This document shows positions 52,410 to 61,409 of a DNA stretch of 64,000 nucleotides, piece by piece. This stretch comes from Bacteroidota bacterium (lineage in GTDB: Bacteria > Bacteroidota > Bacteroidia > AKYH767-A > 2013-40CM-41-45). Made by a program: the position numbers and the translations under genes. The notes beneath the pieces were generated by a model. The model ran no database searches and was not told where the DNA came from. It saw only the letters and a program-made list of their open reading frames with translations. Within the stretch, counting starts at the first letter, position 1. Every line of letters begins with the position of its first letter. The stretch is taken from assembly GCA_016711505.1 (NCBI GenBank), contig JADJSV010000003.1, forward strand, positions 310,001 through 374,000, written 5' to 3'.

Positions 52410-53207
52410 ATGCTATTTTATAAAACGAAAGAAGAGATTGAATTAGTAAGAGAGAGTTCTTTGCTTGTTGCCAAAACCCTTGCTGAAGTAGCGAAAGCTA
52501 TCAGACCGGGCATTACCACACTGGAGCTGGATCGTATTGCGGAAGAATTTATCCGTGATCACCAGGCGACACCGGCGTTTTTGAATTACAATGGATTTCC
52601 AAATTCATTGTGTATCTCAATGAATGCTCAAGTCGTTCATGGCATCCCTAATATAGATGTATTGAAAGAAGGTGATGTTTGTTCAGTGGATTGCGGTGTA
52701 CTTAAAAATGGTTTCTACGGCGATTCTGCATATACATTTGCTATCGGTGAAGTTGCAGAAGAGAGTGCACAGTTATTGAAAATAACACGTGAGTCGCTGT
52801 TGAAAGGAATTGAAAAAGCCATTGTCGGAAACAGACTCGGTGATGTCAGTTCAGCAATTCAGGAATATGCAGAATCACACGGCTTCTCTGTGGTTCGTGA
52901 ATTAGTCGGTCATGGAATAGGTCGGCACCTTCACGAAAAACCGGAAGTTCCCAATTACGGAAAACGTGGTACCGGCTTAGTACTGAAAGAGGGTTTAATT
53001 ATTGCCATCGAACCAATGATCAACATGGGAACGAAAGCAGTAGTTCATGAGAAAGATGGTTGGACGATCCGTACAGCGGACAGAAAACCTTCGGCACATT
53101 TTGAACATACAGTGGCAATAGGAAAAGGCACAGCGGATATACTAAGCTCATTCGAATTTATTGAAGAAGCATTAAAGAATAACATAAATACAAAAGTTAC
53201 CAACTGA
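52410..53207 (+). CDS. map: Methionine aminopeptidase type I
   Basis: Removes initiator Met from new proteins. Metal ligands are visible in CSVDCGVLKNGFYGDSAYTF (Asp pair), GHGIGRHLHEKPEVPNYG (His) and FEHTVAIGKG (Glu). 265 residues, type I without the extra insert. The stop is followed by 2 nt and infA. Confidence 0.97.
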   Translation: MLFYKTKEEIELVRESSLLVAKTLAEVAKAIRPGITTLELDRIAEEFIRDHQATPAFLNYNGFPNSLCISMNAQVVHGIPNIDVLKEGDVCSVDCGVLKNGFYGDSAYTFAIGEVAEESAQLLKITRESLLKGIEKAIVGNRLGDVSSAIQEYAESHGFSVVRELVGHGIGRHLHEKPEVPNYGKRGTGLVLKEGLIIAIEPMINMGTKAVVHEKDGWTIRTADRKPSAHFEHTVAIGKGTADILSSFEFIEEALKNNINTKVTN

Positions 53208-53209
53208 GA

Positions 53210-53428
53210 GTGGCAAAACAAGCAAACATAGAGCAAGACGGAACGATCACTGAAGCATTGTCAAATGCAATGTTCAGAGTCGAACTGGAAAATGGTCACG
53301 AGATCATCGCTCACATCTCGGGAAAAATGAGAATGAATTATATTAAAATCCTTCCCGGTGATAAAGTAAAAGTGGAGTTGTCACCTTACGATCTTACTAA
53401 AGGACGAATCACTTACAGATATAAGTAA
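53210..53428 (+). CDS. infA: Translation initiation factor IF-1
   Basis: 72-residue OB-fold protein of the initiation complex: MAKQANIEQDGTITEALSNAMFRVELENGHEIIAHISGKMR. It uses a GTG start that keeps the exact family length. The stop codon TAA is the first element of the following AAGTAGT array. Complete. Confidence 0.97.
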   Translation: MAKQANIEQDGTITEALSNAMFRVELENGHEIIAHISGKMRMNYIKILPGDKVKVELSPYDLTKGRITYRYK

Positions 53429-53571
53429 GTAGTGAGTGGTAAGTAGTAAGTAGCACTACATACAAATATTGAAAAAGGAATACAAAAACGAATAGTCATA
53501 AACGAATAGTGAATAGCAAATAGTGAACTTGAGTAAGGATTCTACTTACCACTTACCACTTACTACTCACC
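53424..53571. repeat. Heptad inverted repeat (AAGTAGT class) inside the ribosomal operon
   Basis: The left arm AGTAAGTAGTGAGTGGTAAG plus TAGTAAGTAGCAC (53424-53456) is complementary to the right arm CTACTTACCACTTACCACTT plus ACTACTCACC (53542-53571). Between them are other short units (ACGAATAGTCATAA, ACGAATAGTGAATAG). It starts inside the infA stop codon and ends 14 nt before rpmJ, so a long stem could form within the operon mRNA. Confidence 0.88.
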
Positions 53572-53584
53572 AAAAATAATAGAG

Positions 53585-53701
53585 ATGAAAGTAAAACCTG
53601 CTATTAAAAAAAGAAGCGTCGACTGCAAGATCGTTCGCAGAAAAGGAAGATTGTATGTTATCAACAAAAAGAATCCACGCTTTAAGCAGCGTCAAGGGTA
53701 A
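53585..53701 (+). CDS. rpmJ: 50S ribosomal protein L36 (zinc-free form)
   Basis: 38 residues, MKVKPAIKKRSVDCKIVRRK then GRLYVINKKNPRFKQRQG. Only one of the usual zinc ligands (Cys14-like) remains, so this is the cysteine-poor form seen in Bacteroidota. The gene is too short for common ORF thresholds but its sequence is unmistakable. Confidence 0.96.
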   Translation: MKVKPAIKKRSVDCKIVRRKGRLYVINKKNPRFKQRQG

Positions 53702-53759
53702 TCCCGACAGGTTTTAGATAACATCTGATATAAAAACAAAACAAACAAACCAAGAATAA

Positions 53760-54137
53760 ATGGCTCGTATTGCTGGTATTGACTTACCAAAACACAAAAG
53801 AGGCGTCATTGGCCTCACGTACATTTTCGGAATCGGTCGCTCAACGGCTGAACGTATCCTGAATGAAGCCGGAATCGACCAAAGCGTGAAAGTAGATGCA
53901 TGGGATGACGATCAACTTACGAAGATCCGTACAATCATCAACGAATTAAAAGTTGAAGGTGCGCTGCGTTCTGAAACTCAACTGAACATCAAACGTCTGG
54001 TTGATATCAACTGCTACCGTGGTATGCGTCACCGTAATGGCCTTCCGGTTCGTGGCCAACGTACTAAAACGAACACCCGTACCAGAAAAGGTAAACGTAA
54101 AACTGTTGCCAACAAGAAGAAGGCAACTAAAATGTAA
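53760..54137 (+). CDS. rpsM: 30S ribosomal protein S13
   Basis: 125 residues; MARIAGIDLPKHKRGVIGLTYIFGIGRSTAERIL is canonical, with the basic tail RTRKGKRKTVANKK. It contacts the P-site tRNA and the A-site finger. Complete. Confidence 0.97.
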   Translation: MARIAGIDLPKHKRGVIGLTYIFGIGRSTAERILNEAGIDQSVKVDAWDDDQLTKIRTIINELKVEGALRSETQLNIKRLVDINCYRGMRHRNGLPVRGQRTKTNTRTRKGKRKTVANKKKATKM

Positions 54138-54146
54138 TTGATCCTC

Positions 54147-54554
54147 ATGGCAACTCAACAAACAACAAACAAAAGTACTAAAGCCGCTAAGAAAAAAGTG
54201 GTGAAAGTAGAAGCGTTCGGTAAAGCATTTATCAGCGCCACTTTTAACAATATCATCATCTCTTTGACGAATGATTCAGGACAAGTTATCTCTTGGGCGT
54301 CAGCAGGGAAAATGGGATTCAAAGGTTCGAAAAAGAACACTCCGTATGCTGCTCAGTTAGCAGCTGCTGATTGCGCGAAAGCAGCTTTCGACCTTGGACT
54401 TCGTAAAGTGAAAGTTTTCGTAAGAGGACCGGGCGGCGGACGTGAGTCAGCTATCCGTACACTTCACCAATCAGGTATCGAAGTTACTGAGATCATGGAC
54501 TTAACTCCAATCCCTCACAACGGATGCCGTCCTAAAGGAAAGCGTAGAGTATAA
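54147..54554 (+). CDS. rpsK: 30S ribosomal protein S11
   Basis: 135 residues from the ATG giving MATQQTTNKSTKAAKKK; an upstream TTG at 54138 adds three residues. The conserved C-terminus EIMDLTPIPHNGCRPKGKRRV is complete. It lies in the mRNA exit region. Confidence 0.96.
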   Translation: MATQQTTNKSTKAAKKKVVKVEAFGKAFISATFNNIIISLTNDSGQVISWASAGKMGFKGSKKNTPYAAQLAAADCAKAAFDLGLRKVKVFVRGPGGGRESAIRTLHQSGIEVTEIMDLTPIPHNGCRPKGKRRV

Positions 54555-54592
54555 TTTTATTTAGTTTTATTAAAGATCAGAAATAATTTACC

Positions 54593-55198
54593 ATGGCAAG
54601 ATATATAGGCCCTACTTCAAAGATCGCACGTAAATTTCGTGAGCCAATCTTCGGACCGGATAAAGTACTTGAAAAAAAGAACTATCCTCCAGGACAACAC
54701 GGACAAACTAAGAAACGTGCTAAACAAAGCGAGTACGCTGTCCAGTTAATGGAAAAGCAGAAAGTGAAATACATGTACGGAATTCTGGAGCGTCAGTTCG
54801 CGAAAATTTTCGACCGTGCTTCCCGCAAAGGTGGCGTAACAGGTGAAAACCTTTTACAGTTGATCGAGCTTCGTTTAGATAACGTTACATTCCGTCTTGG
54901 TCTTGCACCAACACGTATGGCTTCTCGTCAATTAGTTTCTCACCGTCATATCACTGTGAATGGTAAAGTAGTTAACATCCCTTCTTATACTTGTCGCCCG
55001 GGTGACGTAGTAGCAGTTCGTGAGCAATCAAAAGCTCTTGAGGTGATCGTTAGCAATGCTCCATCTTCAGCTAGCCGTCATGCATGGTTAGAGTGGGACA
55101 GAGCATCAATGACAGGAAAAGTCCTTAGCGGACCATCACGCGACATGATCCCAGAATCGATCAAGGAGCAGTTGATTGTCGAACTATACAGTAAGTAG
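54593..55198 (+). CDS. rpsD: 30S ribosomal protein S4
   Basis: 201 residues; initiates 30S assembly and represses the alpha operon in E. coli. MARYIGPTSKIARKFREPIFGP and the C-terminal S4 domain RLDNVTFRLGLAPTRMASRQLVSHRHITVNGK are present. The last codons AGTAAGTAG are part of the downstream repeat array. Confidence 0.96.
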   Translation: MARYIGPTSKIARKFREPIFGPDKVLEKKNYPPGQHGQTKKRAKQSEYAVQLMEKQKVKYMYGILERQFAKIFDRASRKGGVTGENLLQLIELRLDNVTFRLGLAPTRMASRQLVSHRHITVNGKVVNIPSYTCRPGDVVAVREQSKALEVIVSNAPSSASRHAWLEWDRASMTGKVLSGPSRDMIPESIKEQLIVELYSK

Positions 55199-55266
55199 TA
55201 ATCAGTAAGTAGTGAGTAGCACAGTTTCGCTTTGCCACTCACTGCTTACAACTCACCACTTACGTG
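55190..55266. repeat. Heptad inverted repeat (AGTAAGTAGT class) between rpsD and rpoA
   Basis: CAGTAAGTAGTAATCAGTAAG plus TAGTGAGTAGC pairs, with mismatches, with GCCACTCACTGCTTACAACT plus CACCACTTACG. It begins in the last codons of rpsD (AGT AAG TAG). It is the same unit class as 53424-53571. The rest of the gap to rpoA shows no promoter that I can recognise. Confidence 0.85.
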
Positions 55267-55341
55267 TTTACAGAGAGCGGAAAGATCTCATTACATACTT
55301 TCCATTTTTAACCAATCAAACCTTTAAATACAAACGATACA

Positions 55342-56331
55342 ATGGCCATCTTAGCATTTCAGAGACCGGATAAAGTGATCATGATTAACTCTGACGACCG
55401 TCACGGTGTGTTCGAGTTCCGTCCACTAGAACCGGGGTATGGAATTACCGTCGGTAATGCATTGAGAAGAATTTTGCTTTCTTCATTAGAAGGACATGCA
55501 ATTACTTCAATCAAAATTTCAGGCGTGGATCATGAGTTCTCTACCATCAAAGGTGTTGTAGAAGATGTTACTGAAATTATCCTGAACCTAAAACAGGTGC
55601 GTTTCAAACAACAGATTCAGGGAACAGACACTGAAAAAGTAACGATCAGTGTAAGCGGTAAAACTCAGTTTACTGCAGGCGATATCAGCAAATTCACTAC
55701 TGCATTCCAGGTGTTGAATCCGGAATTAGTATTGTGTAATATGGAAACAAGCGTGAAACTTACGATCGATCTTAACATCGACAAAGGCCGCGGTTATGTT
55801 CCATCTGAAGAAAACAAAAACAGCAGTGCTCCAATCGGAACGATCGCTGTAGATTCTATCTACACGCCGATCCGTAACGTGAAATATTCAATCGAGAACT
55901 ATCGTGTTGAACAAAAAACAGATTACGAAAAACTGATCATGGAGATCACGACTGATGGTTCTATTCACCCGAAAGAAGCATTGAAAGAAGCAGCAGAAAT
56001 TCTGATCCATCACTTCATGCTTTTCTCTGATGAGAAAATCACACTTGAGACAAAAGAGAAAACACCGACTGAAGAATTAGACGAGAATACACTTCACATG
56101 CGTCAGCTGTTGAGTACTAAACTTGTTGATATGGATCTTTCAGTGCGTGCACTTAATTGTCTGAAAGCTGCCGATGTTGAAACACTGGGCGACCTTGTTT
56201 CTTATAACAAAGCAGACCTTTTGAAGTTCCGTAACTTCGGTAAGAAATCACTTACAGAGTTAGAAGAACTGGTACGTTCAAAAAATCTAACATTCGGAAT
56301 GAATGTCGGTAAATACCTCGATCGCAAATAA
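55342..56331 (+). CDS. rpoA: DNA-directed RNA polymerase subunit alpha
   Basis: 329 residues: N-terminal assembly domain (GNALRRILLSSLEGHAITSIKI) and C-terminal domain with helix-hairpin-helix DNA and activator contacts (VRALNCLKAADVETLGDLVSYNKADLLKFRNFGKKSLTELE). Complete. Confidence 0.97.
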   Translation: MAILAFQRPDKVIMINSDDRHGVFEFRPLEPGYGITVGNALRRILLSSLEGHAITSIKISGVDHEFSTIKGVVEDVTEIILNLKQVRFKQQIQGTDTEKVTISVSGKTQFTAGDISKFTTAFQVLNPELVLCNMETSVKLTIDLNIDKGRGYVPSEENKNSSAPIGTIAVDSIYTPIRNVKYSIENYRVEQKTDYEKLIMEITTDGSIHPKEALKEAAEILIHHFMLFSDEKITLETKEKTPTEELDENTLHMRQLLSTKLVDMDLSVRALNCLKAADVETLGDLVSYNKADLLKFRNFGKKSLTELEELVRSKNLTFGMNVGKYLDRK

Positions 56332-56365
56332 TCCGGAGGAAAAATAATTCAGTATGATCTCCGGA
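56332..56365 (+). other. Hairpin between rpoA and rplQ
   Basis: TCCGGAG (56332-56338) pairs with CTCCGGA (56359-56365) across a 20-nt A/T-rich loop, immediately after the rpoA stop. No T-tract follows, so it is more likely an RNA processing or stability element than a terminator. Confidence 0.45.
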
Positions 56366-56398
56366 ACAGAACGGTGATCGCTTTAAGAGAATAGAAAA

Positions 56399-56968
56399 AT
56401 GAGACACGGTAAAAAAATCAATCATCTCGGCAGAACGCAAAGCCACAGAAAGGCATTACTTTCTAATATGGCTGCATCGCTAATCCTGCACAAACGTATT
56501 AACACAACGCTTGCAAAGGCGAAAGCGCTCCGCAAATATGTTGAGCCGATCTTAACTCGCGGTAAAGACGACTCTACGCATTCACGTCGTACTGTCTTCT
56601 CTTATCTGCAAGACAAAGATGCTGTAACAGAATTATTCCGTGAGATCGCACCGAAAATTGCTGATCGTCCGGGTGGATATACTCGTATCATCAAGATTGA
56701 AAATCGTCCCGGCGACAATGCAGAAATGTGCATGATGGAACTGGTAGATTTCAACACGATCTATGGTGGTGAAGGAAAAGCATCTGCAGCTCCTGCTAAA
56801 AAAGCAACTCGCCGTAGTGGTGGTGCTAAGAAAAAAGCAACTGATGATGCAGCTGAAACTGCAGAACCAAAAGCAGCAAAGAAACCGGCAGCAGCAAAGA
56901 AACCAAAAGCTGATGCAGGTGAAGAAGCTCCTAAAAAAGCAGCGAAGAAAAAGAAATCTGACGAGTAG
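56399..56968 (+). CDS. rplQ: 50S ribosomal protein L17 with basic Ala/Lys-rich tail
   Basis: 189 residues. The N-terminal core MRHGKKINHLGRTQSHRKALLSNMAASLI ends near residue 120 as in other bacteria; the remaining about 65 residues are an Ala/Lys/Pro tail (AAKKPAAAKKPKADAGEE). Long tails are common for L17 in Bacteroidota. It closes the alpha operon before a terminator. Confidence 0.95.
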   Translation: MRHGKKINHLGRTQSHRKALLSNMAASLILHKRINTTLAKAKALRKYVEPILTRGKDDSTHSRRTVFSYLQDKDAVTELFREIAPKIADRPGGYTRIIKIENRPGDNAEMCMMELVDFNTIYGGEGKASAAPAKKATRRSGGAKKKATDDAAETAEPKAAKKPAAAKKPKADAGEEAPKKAAKKKKSDE

Positions 56969-56992
56969 TCGGTTACTAATAAAATTTGAAAG

Positions 56993-57028
56993 AGAGGATA
57001 GAGCGGAAGTTCTGTCCTCTTTTTTTTT
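56993..57028 (+). terminator. Terminator of the ribosomal cluster
   Basis: AGAGGATAGA pairs with TCTGTCCTCT (one G-U pair) across an eight-base loop and is followed by eight T residues. Confidence 0.9.
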
Positions 57029-57083
57029 GTGAGTTGTGAGTCATAATTCGTTTTTCGACTCACAAATTTCGACTCCCAACTCA
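57029..57083. repeat. Heptad inverted repeat (GTGAGTC class)
   Basis: GTGAGTTGTGAGTCATAATT is complementary, with gaps, to the right part CGACTCACAAATTTCGACTC plus CCAACTCA. It directly follows the ribosomal terminator. The remaining 140 nt to the next gene are A/T-rich with no clear signal. Confidence 0.75.
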
Positions 57084-57226
57084 TTAAAAAACAGAATTGT
57101 ATTTTTAATTTTTTATATTTGTTTTATTCTGCTATCAGAATTCTTCATAGGGAAAAACAACAAATTTTGAAGTGGTTTAGCTTATCGAATAGTTTGGAAG
57201 TAAAGAGAAAAAATAAAAACCCGCAC

Positions 57227-59199
57227 ATGAAAAAAATAATTACACTGATCTTTAGTTTAGCTTTCATCTTTTGCAAAACGGAAAAAAGTTTTTCTCAGCC
57301 AACATTATTAAGTCCTGCAAATGGACAAGTTGTTCCGGCAGGAACGATACTTTTTGACTGGACAGATGTATCCGGTTCGACCGGCTATTCCTTGCAGGTA
57401 AGTTATGACAGCACATTTATTACAGTTTTTAAAGCCCATTCATCTGTTTCAGAATTACCCTTGAACTCTATAAATGGTACAATATACTGGCGTGTTAAGA
57501 GCGGTTATTTCGGTACGTGGTCGAATTTTTTTCTGTAACTTCAACAAGTTCTCCTCAGCTGACAGGTATCAATCCTGATAACGCATATGTCGGACAAAAT
57601 TTTCAACCTACTTTATCTGGGGTTAATACACATTTCGCAATAGCGAGTTCAACATTGCAGTTTAATTTCAGCCAGGGAAATTTTAATTTCACTTATTATA
57701 GGCGTTATGATTATTGGTCGACAGACACAACCTATCCATCTGCTTCTTTCACGGTACCTCAAGGAGCTCCTACGGGCTTGTATAATGTTAACTATTATAA
57801 TGCGATAGATGGTCCAATGATTATACATAATGGGTTTTATGTGCATGGCAGCAATATCTATCAAGGGCAGGTCTATTTTGATATGAATTCAAATGCAGTT
57901 TATGATGCTGGTGACATACCATATTCACAGGCAATCGTTACTACCTCTTCTTCGACTCATACCAATACTTTACCGAATGGAAATTATTCCGATTTTCTTC
58001 CTGCAGGAACTTATACTTTGAATGTAGCCAATCTTCCTTCATATTATGTTTCTGTTCCATCTGATACAACAATTACTCTACTTGGAAATGATTCTATTGT
58101 AGGCGGCTTGAATTTCGCTCTTCAACCAATACCCGGTGTACACGATGTAAAAGTTTCATTCGCATTGAACAGAAATAATGCGCGTCCGGGACTTCCTATT
58201 GAGATGACACTTACATATAGAAACAAAGGACCGGTCACTGAAAGCGGACGTGTTTATGCAATTGTTCCGTTAGGTCTCACTGTTGATTCAGCATCTGTAT
58301 CCGGATATACTATGAGCGGTGATACAATGTTCTGGAATTATTCAGGATTGCCGATCGGAGGAAGTGATGATATTGTCATTTATTTTTCCGTCTCAAATAG
58401 TCTTCCCATAGGAGCGTATATTGAATATGTCGCAGGAGTCGAAGCAAGCGGCTCAGATATTTTTCCTGTAGATAATATTCACGCACAAAATCAGCTAGTG
58501 TCAAATTCATTTGATCCGAATTATAAGACTGTATCACCGGAAAATCTTTCTGTATTGCAGATGGTGACAGGACAATTTGCAGACTTCACGATTCATTTTC
58601 AGAATACAGGAACTGACACTGCATATCTCGTAAGAATACTTGATACAATAAGTACAAATCTCGATCTGTCAACATTTGAAGTTATAAGTTCCAGTCATAA
58701 TTTTAATGTGGTGTTTTATCCGAACCGTGTGATGGGATTTCATTTCAACGGAATAAATCTTCCTGATACCGGGACAAACGAACCACTGAGTCACGGCTAT
58801 ATCACTTATCGTTTAAAGGCGTTGCCGACTCTTACCTTTGCAGACCAGATCTCGAATACTGCTTATATTTATTTTGATCAAAATTCTCCTGTAATGACTA
58901 ATACATGTTACGTGACAATCAGTGTAGGATTAGATGAACTTTTCGGTAAGTCTGACTTCACAGTTTCTCCAAATCCTTTTACCGGAGAGATGTCATTTAA
59001 CCTTAATCGAACTGATAACTTTTCAGGAATTATCAATGTCAAAAATATTTTTGGCCAGATTGTTTTCAGTAAGAAAGTATCTGATCTGAAAGGCAATGAA
59101 TTTACTACATTCAATCTGGAGTTTTTGACAAACGGAATTTATTTTCTTGAATTGAATGATGGAGATTCAAATGTAGTCAGTAAAATTATCAAGCAATGA
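57227..59199 (+). CDS. T9SS-sorted secreted protein with DUF11-like domains (frameshifted as sequenced)
   Basis: Signal peptide MKKIITLIFSLAFIF, then a fibronectin-like region (PTLLSPANGQVVPAGTILFDWTD). The frame ends at 57538; the protein continues in another frame with FSVTSTSSPQLTGINPDNAYVGQNF. A run of seven T near 57526-57532 needs eight to read YFGTWSNFFSVTSTSSPQL, giving 657 residues. Downstream are DUF11-like domains (HDVKVSFALNRNNARPGLPIEMTLTYRNKGP) and a T9SS type A sorting domain at the end (FTVSPNPFTGEMSF ... SNVVSKIIKQ). It resembles adhesin-like surface proteins. Its stop overlaps the next start by four bases. Confidence 0.85.
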
Positions 59200-60869
59200 T
59201 CAGAAGAATATGTAGTGTTTATTTTCTGTTGTTTATTTTAATCAGCACTTTTTCTGATGCGCAAACTCCTTCATGGATCTGGGCGAGGCAAAATTCAGGG
59301 GCAGGACAAATAAGAGATACGCGTATTGCTGTCGATGACTCCGATAATTTAATCGTTTCAGGAACTTTCTGGAATGGAACTATTGTTTTTGGGAATGATA
59401 CGGCGTCAGGAACATATTACGACTCATTCATTGCAAAATATGACCCGTCAGGAAATGTTCTGTGGGGAAGAGGTGTTCATGGAGATGGTGTTGAAAGTAT
59501 ATTAAAGATCTGTACAGATAACTCAGGAAATATTTATGCAGCAGGAAATTTCAATGACTCTGTTCTTACTGTCGATTCAATTGATATTGAATCAAGAGGC
59601 GGATACAATGGTTTTGTGATAAAATATTCTCCAACCGGGAATGTTATTTGGGCGAAAAGTATTAAAGGTTCTTCTCGTTATTCCTTGGTTAACACTTATA
59701 CAATTTACTCCGATGGAGATAATATTTTTATTGGTGGAACGTGTTATGCTGAATTGATAGATTTCGGCAATTTGACCGTTCCCGCTGATTCAAATCAAAG
59801 TTATGGATATGTTGCAAAATTAGATACTTCAGGAGAGTGTGTCTGGGCAAAAACTTTCCATGGTACATATGGTGGAGGGTCTACTGTGAGGACAATGGGA
59901 ATTACAACCGATCCTTCCGGAAATGTAATAGTAATCGGTGATGTTTATGACCCTTGTTTTATATTTGCAAACGATACTCTGTTTAATAACATTCAAAGGC
60001 AAAATGTGGTTACTTTGAAATACGATGCCGCAGGTAATGAAGTTTGGGGTAAAAATTTTTCAGGTACTGGAAGTTATCATAATAAATCTTTTGGAGTTAC
60101 TACTGATGACTTTTCAAATATTTATTTTATAGGTAGCTTTCAGTGTGATACACTATTTTTAGATAGTTCAGAATATTTAGTAAACAAAGGGACATTAAAT
60201 TCCTATATCACAAAAATGAATTCTTCCGGTGATTTAGAGTGGAAATTTCAGATCGGAGGGAGCTCAGTTGATCAGATCTTCGGAGTAGACTGGAGTCCGT
60301 CTGGTAAGATTGGAATTTCCGGATCATTCAACAGTGATTCTATTATGTTTGGTAATACGCTTCTGCAAAATTTTACTCAACCTCCGGTGAATGATCTGTA
60401 TGTTGCAGAATTAGATCCATTGACCGGCGATGTAAATTGGGTGATTCAGGCGGGAGGTACATCAGATGACAATGGTTATGATAATGTGTATGACTCAAAT
60501 GATAATTTTAATGTAGTGGGAATTTCCCAAAGCGATCCGGGAGTGTTTGGACCCGACACTTTACATTGTGTCAGTTCTTATAATGTAATTCTTGCAAAAC
60601 TGGATCTTAATTCTAAAGCGAATCCGGATATTAATTATGATGAAGTCCAGATTTTTCCGAACCCGGTTTCATTCTTGTTAAATATTACAACGAAGCAATC
60701 AGTTTCTGAAATAAGTATTACTGATGTTTTAGGGAATATTATATATCACAAAAAATTTGATAACGTAAAGAACCCTTCGGTTGATGTGAGTGAATTTAAA
60801 ACCGGATTATACTTTGTTCGATTAGTTACTTCTGCAGGTAATTGTAATCGTAGATTCATAAAGCTTTAG
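59196..60869 (+). CDS. T9SS-sorted SBBP repeat protein
   Basis: 557 residues: signal peptide (CSVYFLLFILISTFSDAQ), SBBP-type propeller blades (DPSGNVLWGRGVHGDG, DNSGNIYAAGNF, DPSGNVIVIGDVYD) and a T9SS type A domain from IFPNPVSFLLNITTKQSV to NCNRRFIKL. It is related in layout to the giant protein at 14597 but lacks the Ig repeats. The ATGA overlap with the previous gene shows coupling of two surface proteins. Function unknown; likely adhesion. Confidence 0.88.
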   Translation: MIRRICSVYFLLFILISTFSDAQTPSWIWARQNSGAGQIRDTRIAVDDSDNLIVSGTFWNGTIVFGNDTASGTYYDSFIAKYDPSGNVLWGRGVHGDGVESILKICTDNSGNIYAAGNFNDSVLTVDSIDIESRGGYNGFVIKYSPTGNVIWAKSIKGSSRYSLVNTYTIYSDGDNIFIGGTCYAELIDFGNLTVPADSNQSYGYVAKLDTSGECVWAKTFHGTYGGGSTVRTMGITTDPSGNVIVIGDVYDPCFIFANDTLFNNIQRQNVVTLKYDAAGNEVWGKNFSGTGSYHNKSFGVTTDDFSNIYFIGSFQCDTLFLDSSEYLVNKGTLNSYITKMNSSGDLEWKFQIGGSSVDQIFGVDWSPSGKIGISGSFNSDSIMFGNTLLQNFTQPPVNDLYVAELDPLTGDVNWVIQAGGTSDDNGYDNVYDSNDNFNVVGISQSDPGVFGPDTLHCVSSYNVILAKLDLNSKANPDINYDEVQIFPNPVSFLLNITTKQSVSEISITDVLGNIIYHKKFDNVKNPSVDVSEFKTGLYFVRLVTSAGNCNRRFIKL

Positions 60870-60953
60870 TTTTTTGAAAGGAGAAATTTCCGTCAAAGGA
60901 ACAATTCGAAAAAAGCCCCTTTAACGCCAAACCTGCAAACTTTAAATCAGCCC

Positions 60954-61409
60954 TTATAAAAACTTCCTGATTCCCATCATCACACCGGTATGTATGGCCT
61001 CGTGAAAATTGTTGAACATGATGGCCTCTTTAGCATTACGGATGGTATAGCCGGTGAGGGTAGTAAATTCAGTGTAATTCTGAAAAATTCCGTTTTTCAG
61101 GTCCTCCTGAGTTTTGTCGATCGGATGGTGAAGAAGTGCTTTGATTGCATCCACCTCCCGCTGCGAAACATCGCCTTCCGGCTTTGAGTCCCGTTTGTAG
61201 GAGTTGACCATTTCAGGAGTTACAAGCATCGGTAAGCCAGATAATCTGTAAATGAGCATCTGTTGCACAACCACGATATGTCCTATATTCCAGATCAGGT
61301 TATTGTTGAATCCCGCCGGGATCTTATTCAATTGTTCCAGAGAATATTTAGTCAGAAATTTTTCAAGGGTTCCGCGACTGGTGCGGGCAAGGTCGAAAGT
61401 GGATTCCAT
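60954..61409 (-). CDS. DinB superfamily protein
   Basis: Four-helix DinB-like fold of 151 residues: MESTFDLARTSRGTLEKFLTK, the first metal-ligand His in WNIGHIVVVQQMLIYRL, and the C-terminal pair in FHEAIHTGVMMGIRKFL. Such proteins often bind metals or act as thiol transferases (bacillithiol-type S-transferases); the exact role cannot be told. I reject the longer start at 61487 because it runs into the repeat array. Confidence 0.82.
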   Translation of the reverse strand: MESTFDLARTSRGTLEKFLTKYSLEQLNKIPAGFNNNLIWNIGHIVVVQQMLIYRLSGLPMLVTPEMVNSYKRDSKPEGDVSQREVDAIKALLHHPIDKTQEDLKNGIFQNYTEFTTLTGYTIRNAKEAIMFNNFHEAIHTGVMMGIRKFL

